36,893 nt of DNA from Bdellovibrionales bacterium. Lineage in GTDB: Bacteria; Bdellovibrionota; Bdellovibrionia; Bdellovibrionales; UBA1609. The DNA is taken from contig JADZEO010000021.1 of NCBI GenBank assembly GCA_020850475.1, positions 1 through 36,893 on the forward strand. Reading direction: 5' to 3'. The notes beneath the pieces are model-generated. The model was not told where the DNA came from. It saw only the letters and a program-made list of their open reading frames with translations, and made no database searches. The position numbers and the translations under genes were made by a program. How positions within the stretch are numbered: the first letter of the stretch is position 1; each line of letters starts with the position of its first letter. This document shows, in pieces, positions 32,481 through 36,893 of this stretch.

Positions 32481-33333
32481 GACTCTTCTCCGCAAAGTCT
32501 TTCATCTCAACTCGAAGACCAACGTCTGCGCCCTTGGTGATTTCAACCAGTTCTTCGTTAGAAAGGCCCACCTCGATATTGTGGCGCTTGCCTTTGAGAT
32601 CTTTCAAAAAATATCCATCTTTATCTCGTTGCAAAAATTCGTGACGAATTGTTGCGACACCTTCGGCCTTAGCCGAAATCACGTCTGCCACGACCGTCAT
32701 GCCGCTCAACAGATCTTTGTCAGGTTGAATGACCTCAATTTCGATCGGGTACTCCACCCGACCACGATCCCACCGATCCTGGGATTCGCGGGGCGAGAGC
32801 GAAATCGTGCGGACCACTCCTTGGTAGAGTTTGTTAGGCAGAGCATTGGCTCGAATTTGAGCGTCAAGACCAATACGAACTTTTGCGATATCCACTTCAG
32901 GGACATTGGCATTAACCCAAATCTGACTGAGATCATCGACGTAAATCAAGGTCCCACTTTCGGAATTCGTCGTGACGTATTCTCCTTCGCGCTTCAAAAT
33001 TTGCGTTACGACACCCGCAAAGGGGGCGCGAATGGGGTACACCTCACTCAGCGGTTGCGAAATCGTTTGAGTGACGCTCACCAAAGGCTGACCGGCCTGA
33101 ACGGTTTGTCCCACTTTTACAAAGATTTTTCCGACATAACCGTTATAGCCAGGCTGCACCTGGGCCTGTCTTTGTCCGCGGACGGTGCCGTTAATGGAAA
33201 TTCGTTGGATCACGTCCTGCTTGGTGACTTCACCGCTGGCCTTGAGACGCTCATTTTCCGAGGTGCAGCCCACTTGAAGGGCCCATAGGAGGAGTGTGAT
33301 CCAGCGGAGTCTAAGGGCGAATCGAGTGAGCAT
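32458..33333 (-). CDS. MacA/RND-type periplasmic adaptor lipoprotein
   Basis: About 291 residues from ATG 33333, with GGAGAAC six bases upstream, better than the starts further up. The signal ends in a lipobox (LQVGC, Cys about 23), so it is a lipoprotein. The rest has the membrane-fusion-protein folds: a lipoyl/barrel-sandwich half (NGYVGKIFVKVGQTVQAGQPLVSV), a matching second half (IRAPFAGVVTQILKREGEYV), and beta-barrel segments, with YVDDLSQIWVNANVPEVDI typical. The usual long alpha-hairpin between the lipoyl halves is short here. It links MacB to TolC. It overlaps the ends of both neighbours. Confidence 0.9.
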   Translation of the reverse strand: MLTRFALRLRWITLLLWALQVGCTSENERLKASGEVTKQDVIQRISINGTVRGQRQAQVQPGYNGYVGKIFVKVGQTVQAGQPLVSVTQTISQPLSEVYPIRAPFAGVVTQILKREGEYVTTNSESGTLIYVDDLSQIWVNANVPEVDIAKVRIGLDAQIRANALPNKLYQGVVRTISLSPRESQDRWDRGRVEYPIEIEVIQPDKDLLSGMTVVADVISAKAEGVATIRHEFLQRDKDGYFLKDLKGKRHNIEVGLSNEELVEITKGADVGLRVEMKDFAEKSRGPNRRL

Positions 33334-34723
33334 AAAGTTCTCCATATAGATGCAGGATTTCTGCCGCGTTAAGGACCGCCGCATTCGACTCTTCCTCGAA
33401 ATCCAGCTCGGCTTGCGTGCGGCGATCCAAGCTTGAAATCAAATCAAGATAACTGGCCTTCCCTTCGCGGTACTCGGCTTCGATGTCACGAAAGGTCTTG
33501 AGTTCGATCTGGTAGATCTCCTGGACGAGTTGAATGCTCTCGGCCAGCCGTCGCTTTTCGCGTTGGAGGCGGGCGAGGGTGGTCTGGTGATCAAGCTGGG
33601 CCTGTTCCAGTTGGCGTTGACTGAGTTGACTGGAGAGTTCAGTCTTTTGGTGTTGGCTCCGTCGACTTTGCCAATCCCAAAGCGTCCAATCAAGTTCCAA
33701 TCGACCATCGGCGGACCACCGCTCTTGCGCGGACCAACTCTGGCTTGAATTAACAAAGTCATCGGAGCCATAGCCAGCAGACAAACTGAGCGAAAGTTCC
33801 GGCCACAGTTGGCGGTGGGTGAGTTTTGTTTGGCTCTGACTGATTTCGACCTCTTTACTCGCCAAAACGACACTCAGGGCCGCATCGGCGCGAGGAAGCG
33901 GCGGCGTGGAAAAACGCTTGAGTAAATCACCAGCAGGAAAGGGGGAGAGTTGGTCCCACCCGAGGGCGAGCGAAAAGCCGAGATAGCGGCCCAATTCCTC
34001 AAGCCGACCAATTTCATCGTTGGTTTGGCGCTCGAGTGACAACTTGGCTCGTTGGAGTTCTGATTGCAGACGTTGGTAGTCCCCACGGGCCTTAAGTCCC
34101 TGGCGAAACTGGCGTTCGGTGATCAGGTGTTGCGCCTGGAGGAGTTTGAGTCGTTGCGTGGTGATTTCTTTTTGGCGACGGGCCACCCAAGCCGCGGAAT
34201 AACGATTGAGAATATTGAGAACAATTTCATCACGCACTTTTAGTTCTTTGGCGCGAGCCAGGTCGGCTTGCAGCCGGTCAATTTGATAGTTGGTCCAACT
34301 GACTCCATTGTCGTACAGAGACCAGCGAGAGCGAATGGCCGCCGAAGAACTGGTTGAGTCTTGACCTCTGGTCGAGGTCTGATAGTCGCGTCCAAGACTG
34401 GATTCCAATTTTAAATCAGGAAGCAGGGCGCTCCGTCCCGAAACGACCTCGAGTCGTGCTTGTTCCGTCGAAAATCGCACGCGGGCGAGGTCAACTTGAC
34501 TCTGCTCCGCAAGGCGAATCAAATCCGGCAGCGCTCTCGGGCCCAAGGGCGCAGGGGTTGGTTCTGCCGCATGAACGCCAAGGGCGACGACGAGGCCGAG
34601 CGAGGCAACGACGAGGCCGAGAGTGGCGTTCACGAGGCCGAGAGTGGCGTTCACGAGGCCGAGAGTGGCGTTCACAAGGCCGGGGAGTGATATTTTGTTA
34701 AGGCTGCCCATGGAGTCGCTCAT
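33311..34723 (-). CDS. TolC-family outer-membrane efflux protein with repeat-expanded signal peptide
   Basis: A 470-residue protein. After an unusual signal peptide (about 1-53, cleavage near HAA-E) come the two repeated TolC units: long coiled coils, for example SQVDLARVRFSTEQARLEVVSG and KLTHRQLWPELSLSLSAGYG, and the second unit ending REGKASYLDLISSLDRRTQAELDFEEE. These are outer-membrane efflux-protein hallmarks. The signal peptide contains three GLVNATL repeats plus GLVVASL and GLVVALG, so its hydrophobic core is much longer than normal. It is first of the three exporter genes, with the adaptor start overlapping its end by 23 bases. Confidence 0.9.
   Translation of the reverse strand: MSDSMGSLNKISLPGLVNATLGLVNATLGLVNATLGLVVASLGLVVALGVHAAEPTPAPLGPRALPDLIRLAEQSQVDLARVRFSTEQARLEVVSGRSALLPDLKLESSLGRDYQTSTRGQDSTSSSAAIRSRWSLYDNGVSWTNYQIDRLQADLARAKELKVRDEIVLNILNRYSAAWVARRQKEITTQRLKLLQAQHLITERQFRQGLKARGDYQRLQSELQRAKLSLERQTNDEIGRLEELGRYLGFSLALGWDQLSPFPAGDLLKRFSTPPLPRADAALSVVLASKEVEISQSQTKLTHRQLWPELSLSLSAGYGSDDFVNSSQSWSAQERWSADGRLELDWTLWDWQSRRSQHQKTELSSQLSQRQLEQAQLDHQTTLARLQREKRRLAESIQLVQEIYQIELKTFRDIEAEYREGKASYLDLISSLDRRTQAELDFEEESNAAVLNAAEILHLYGELYAHSIRP
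34577..34681 (-). repeat. 21-base tandem repeats in the TolC-like signal peptide
   Basis: Five heptapeptide units, three nearly identical in DNA (GLVNATL), two diverged (GLVVASL, GLVVALG), lie in frame within the signal peptide. Units of 21 bases can gain or lose copies without a frameshift. Confidence 0.9.
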
Positions 34724-34816
34724 CTCTCAAATCGGGCCCGTCATCTCAAAAAAGCGCCGGGCGTGGCGAGCATAATACCCAATCCTGGCGCGGGAACCAA
34801 GGCTTGACCTTACCGC

Positions 34817-34882
34817 AACGCACGATCACGCACCTTTAAAAGAAGTAGCAGGCACCTTTACAAGAAGTAACAGGCACCTATC
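34817..34882. repeat. Tandem copies of the dispersed repeat
   Basis: Three 22-base units: one degenerate (ending GCACCTTTA at 34838), one full (AAGTAGCAGGCACCTTT, 34843-34859), one with GTAA (AAGTAACAGGCACCTA, 34865-34880). Arms GCAACGC (34815-34821) and GCGTTGC (34887-34893) flank the array as an inverted repeat. It lies between the small membrane protein gene and the TolC-like gene. Confidence 0.85.
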
Positions 34883-34908
34883 AAAAGCGTTGCCACTATC
34901 GCCCTCCA

Positions 34909-35340
34909 TTAAGTCGCGCAGGAGTGGGTGTGAAGTGGGCAGCCGTAGTATTTGGATCGCCTAAGGGTGATGGCAATGCCCACCCAAACCAGCGACCTTA
35001 AGGCCATGGCTGCCACTGTGCGAACTTCATACGGATTGCCGTTGAAAATATGAAACCCAAAGGCGGCAAAGGTGATGAGAGTTGAAGCCGCAATCACCAC
35101 AGCGACCGGTGTTGACCATTTAACGCCCGCGACAATGCTCGCGCCGCCGAGAACATAAAAAAATCCGGCAATAAAATTAAAAGTCACCACGAAGGGGACA
35201 TAGTTTCCGGCTGCCACGCGGGCTGCGCTGTCTCCAAACAAAACCGCGCCGCCTTCTCGCAAAGTGAGCAACCCAAATACAAGTGCAAAGAGACCGATTA
35301 TTCGATACCCCGTCGGAACATTCTTATTAACCATGTTCAT
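34909..35340 (-). CDS. Small four-helix membrane protein
   Basis: A 143-residue protein with about four hydrophobic segments (roughly 12-32, 48-70, 76-98, 105-126), a short cytoplasmic tail and a Cys-rich end. No family is recognised by name. It starts at ATG 35340 with GGGGG just upstream. It lies 10 bases after the TetR gene on the same strand, so the pair is co-transcribed and the membrane protein may be under TetR control. Confidence 0.7.
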   Translation of the reverse strand: MNMVNKNVPTGYRIIGLFALVFGLLTLREGGAVLFGDSAARVAAGNYVPFVVTFNFIAGFFYVLGGASIVAGVKWSTPVAVVIAASTLITFAAFGFHIFNGNPYEVRTVAAMALRSLVWVGIAITLRRSKYYGCPLHTHSCAT

Positions 35341-35350
35341 CAGTAACCCC

Positions 35351-36001
35351 CTATTTTAGGATTCCGTTTAAAATCAATTGATAGAGATCCTCGGCGATTT
35401 TCTTTCGCCGGTCAGTTGAGCGAACGGAAAAGTTAAAATGCTTGGCCCGAATTGAATCGGTGCGGACCAAATGGTTAATGATTCCCTGAATGGAGTGGGT
35501 CAAAAACCCAGGGTCAACGGCCGAGTTCATGAATCCTTTCTTTTGGGCGTCGGCAAAAAATCGGATAAAACTCTTCGCCATCACGATGAGCGTGTCGCGA
35601 AAAATATCATCGGCAATAGAGTTCTCTGATTCCACTTCGCGGAGTGCGAGTTTGGTTAGGCTGGGGTCTTGAAGTTGAGCTTCGATGATGTCCTCGATCG
35701 CGTAACGAAGCTTGAGTTTAAAGTCGGCAAGTGAAGTCGCCGGTTCCAAAAAACGGCGGGCCGAGTCGAGCCGAGTTTGACCATATTTTTGGATGCAGGC
35801 TCGATAGAGGCCCGTCTTGTCGGTAAAGTAGTATCGAATGAGTCCAAAATTGATATTGGCTTCGCGCGCCACCTCTCGCACCGTGACCGCCTCAAACCCC
35901 TTCTCGGCAAAAAGTTTGATCGCCGCCGCCAGAAGTTGCTCCTTTGATGATGGCGAATTCGTCGGCGAGAGGGACAGTGATCTTTCTGTCTTTGTACCCA
36001 T
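35351..36001 (-). CDS. TetR-family transcriptional regulator
   Basis: A 216-residue protein. The N-terminal helix-turn-helix reads LLAAAIKLFAEKGFEAVTVREVAREANINFGLIRYYFTDKTGLYRACI, the standard TetR DNA-binding region. The C-terminal ligand domain is helical and diverged; RREVESENSIADDIFRD and GIINHLVRTDS suit the TetR_C type of drug or lipid sensors. It starts at ATG 36001 with almost no leader, right beside a perfect palindrome that overlaps its -10. It probably represses itself, the small membrane protein and perhaps the exporter downstream. Confidence 0.9.
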   Translation of the reverse strand: MGTKTERSLSLSPTNSPSSKEQLLAAAIKLFAEKGFEAVTVREVAREANINFGLIRYYFTDKTGLYRACIQKYGQTRLDSARRFLEPATSLADFKLKLRYAIEDIIEAQLQDPSLTKLALREVESENSIADDIFRDTLIVMAKSFIRFFADAQKKGFMNSAVDPGFLTHSIQGIINHLVRTDSIRAKHFNFSVRSTDRRKKIAEDLYQLILNGILK

Positions 36002-36011
36002 ATATCAACAT

Positions 36012-36038
36012 ATTATACAATTGTATAACAAAAAGCAA
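36012..36038 (-). promoter_or_regulatory. TetR self-operator over promoter
   Basis: A perfect 16-base palindrome TTATACAATTGTATAA (36013-36028) overlaps the minus-strand -10 TATAAT (36012-36017); a -35-like TTGCTT lies at 36033-36038 with a 15-base spacer. The transcript would begin only a few bases before ATG 36001. Confidence 0.65.
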
Positions 36039-36071
36039 GGGGTATTTAACTGGGCCGGTCAAGTCGCTCCG

Positions 36072-36261
36072 CCTCTGCACTGTTTGAGCATTGGGCCGTT
36101 TGAGCATAGGGCTGCTCCAGCTCTGTGCTGTTTGAGCATAGGGCTGCTCCAGCTCTGCGCCGCTTGAGGATTGTCTGTCCCCAACTCTGTGCTACTTGAG
36201 CGTTAACTGCCCCCAGCACTGTGCCGTTTGAGCATGAGCTGGCCCCAGGTCTGCACCGCTC
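36072..36261. repeat. Degenerate 32-base tandem repeats upstream of the transposase gene
   Basis: Four full 32-base units in register (36121-36152, 36153-36184, 36185-36216, 36217-36248), with a partial and an interrupted unit before and a partial one after. The unit consensus starts CTCTGTGCYGYTTGAGCAT and ends in TGCYCCAG. Divergence is highest in units 3 and 4. The remainder of 36002-36334 holds only the TetR operator and the transposase promoter; no gene is seen there. Confidence 0.85.
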
Positions 36262-36269
36262 CAAATTGT

Positions 36270-36313
36270 GTAAAATCACAGATTTATGAGTAAAATAATT
36301 TGACATATTTTAC
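36270..36313. promoter_or_regulatory. Operator-like half-sites at the transposase promoter
   Basis: GTAAAAT occurs at 36270-36276 and 36290-36296, and ATTTTAC at 36307-36313. The last two form an inverted repeat around the -35. They could bind a repressor. Confidence 0.4.
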
Positions 36314-36328
36314 GTCTATTACTATAGT
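36300..36328 (+). promoter_or_regulatory. Promoter of the transposase gene
   Basis: TTGACA (36300-36305), 17-base spacer, TATAGT (36323-36328). The predicted start of transcription is about 36335, the A of the ATG, so the mRNA may be leaderless; no ribosome site is visible. Confidence 0.75.
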
Positions 36329-36334
36329 GCCCAT

Positions 36335-36893
36335 ATGAAAGCAAAACAAGCCAACCTTTTTGATTACTTTGATACTCGTCAGACCCGTAAGCGTTATGGG
36401 CGCACCCAACACGGTGGGGTCGAAACCAAAGGGCACCGAAAGCTTGAGAGACCACTTTCAACTACTCGTCCGATACATCTCGTCTTAAAGTCTCATAAGG
36501 CGACTGGATGCCTGAGTTTTCTCACTCATAAGAATAAACCCGTAGTCGAGGGGATCATTCGGGAGAAGGCGAGAAAATTTGGTGTGCGCATCTGTCAGTT
36601 TGCCAACGTTGGCAATCACCTTCATCTGAAAATTCGCATTGCCTCGCGGCCGCTGTTTCAAGCCTTTTTGGTGTCGGTCACCACTTTAATCGCTCGAACC
36701 CTCACGGGCGCCCGGCGGGGTAAAAAGTTTGGCAAGTTTTGGCAGGGCCAGGCTTTTACTCGCGTTTTGGTGTCGCGACGAGAGGAACTCAATTTGTTTG
36801 GCTACATCAAAGCCAATCAAATCGAAGGGCAGGAGTCGAAGGCGGCGAGAGAAATATACTTAGAAAAATTCCACCGCTGGGTGTACCGGGAAC
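36335..36893 (+). CDS. REP-associated tyrosine transposase (Y1/HUH), partial
   Basis: The frame from ATG 36335 stays open to the window end (186 codons), so the C-terminus is missing. NHLHLKI with H95-L-H97 is the HUH metal-binding motif of Y1 transposases, and LFGYIKANQ with Tyr157 matches the catalytic Tyr and downstream Asn of the RAYT/IS200 group. The N-terminus (GRTQHGGVETKGHRKLERPLSTTRPIHLVLKSHKA) resembles that of RAYT proteins, which are single-copy, domesticated relatives of IS200 transposases that act on short palindromic repeats. No flanking IS ends are seen. The gene has its own promoter and 32-base tandem repeats upstream. Confidence 0.85.
   Translation, partial: MKAKQANLFDYFDTRQTRKRYGRTQHGGVETKGHRKLERPLSTTRPIHLVLKSHKATGCLSFLTHKNKPVVEGIIREKARKFGVRICQFANVGNHLHLKIRIASRPLFQAFLVSVTTLIARTLTGARRGKKFGKFWQGQAFTRVLVSRREELNLFGYIKANQIEGQESKAAREIYLEKFHRWVYRE

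Noticed and set aside
36072-36261. A CRISPR array
   Set aside because: The 32-base units follow one another with no unique spacers and are too diverged; they are tandem repeats.
1-36893. tRNA or rRNA genes
   Set aside because: No cloverleaf-like or rRNA-like sequence was seen on reading; a dedicated search would be decisive.

Overview
The window most resembles a Bdellovibrionota (Bdellovibrio-like) chromosome. It has moderate GC, a run of adventurous-gliding envelope genes (AgmX/PglI-type C-terminal domain, outer-membrane barrel, helical-repeat and lipoprotein partners), a PilT twitching ATPase with a receiver protein, many exported proteins of unknown function, and a REP-associated tyrosine transposase. 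Myxococcota carry related gliding genes but usually have much higher GC. The taxonomic call is inference from gene content.

Layout. 1-7678 is one tightly packed + strand operon. It holds the end of an exported helical protein, a small exported protein, an AgmX-domain transmembrane protein, an Ig-like lipoprotein, a beta-barrel, a helical-repeat protein, a vWA lipoprotein and a family 2 glycosyltransferase. Most junctions are ATGA-type overlaps. It reads as a cell-envelope or gliding machine. 7845-13404 is a mixed segment: an exported HEVSH protein, a DUF2799 lipoprotein, a UDP-glucuronate epimerase broken by one in-frame stop, a thioredoxin-like protein, a degenerate methyltransferase-like gene, a DUF2089/SHOCT-like pair behind a near-consensus promoter, and a GNAT acetyltransferase. 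13438-23457 is an envelope and polysaccharide region: a TIGR03545/TIGR03546 pair, a GT9 glycosyltransferase, a PlsC-like acyltransferase, a very unusual exported three-domain protein, a sugar-phosphate transferase and a UDP-sugar epimerase. It is studded with a short dispersed repeat. 23584-29085 carries an M32 carboxypeptidase, PilT plus a receiver protein, a BrkB-family protein and a zinc-ribbon/TPR membrane protein. 29324-30224 holds two convergent small exported proteins. 30459-36001 (- strand) is a TetR regulator, a small membrane protein and a TolC/MacA/MacB-type tripartite exporter. The window ends inside a Y1 (HUH) transposase.

The most interesting items are four. (1) At least nine copies of a short repeat (core AAAGGTGCCTGCTACTTT) lie between genes, some as inverted pairs, some supplying start or stop codons, with a RAYT-type transposase in the same window. 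(2) One exported protein fuses a nucleotidyltransferase-like domain, a NadD-like adenylyltransferase domain and an alpha/beta hydrolase (17730-20618). (3) An epimerase is interrupted by a single in-frame TAA. (4) In-frame tandem repeats have expanded the signal peptide of the TolC-like protein and the tail of PilT. No rRNA, tRNA or CRISPR array was recognised.
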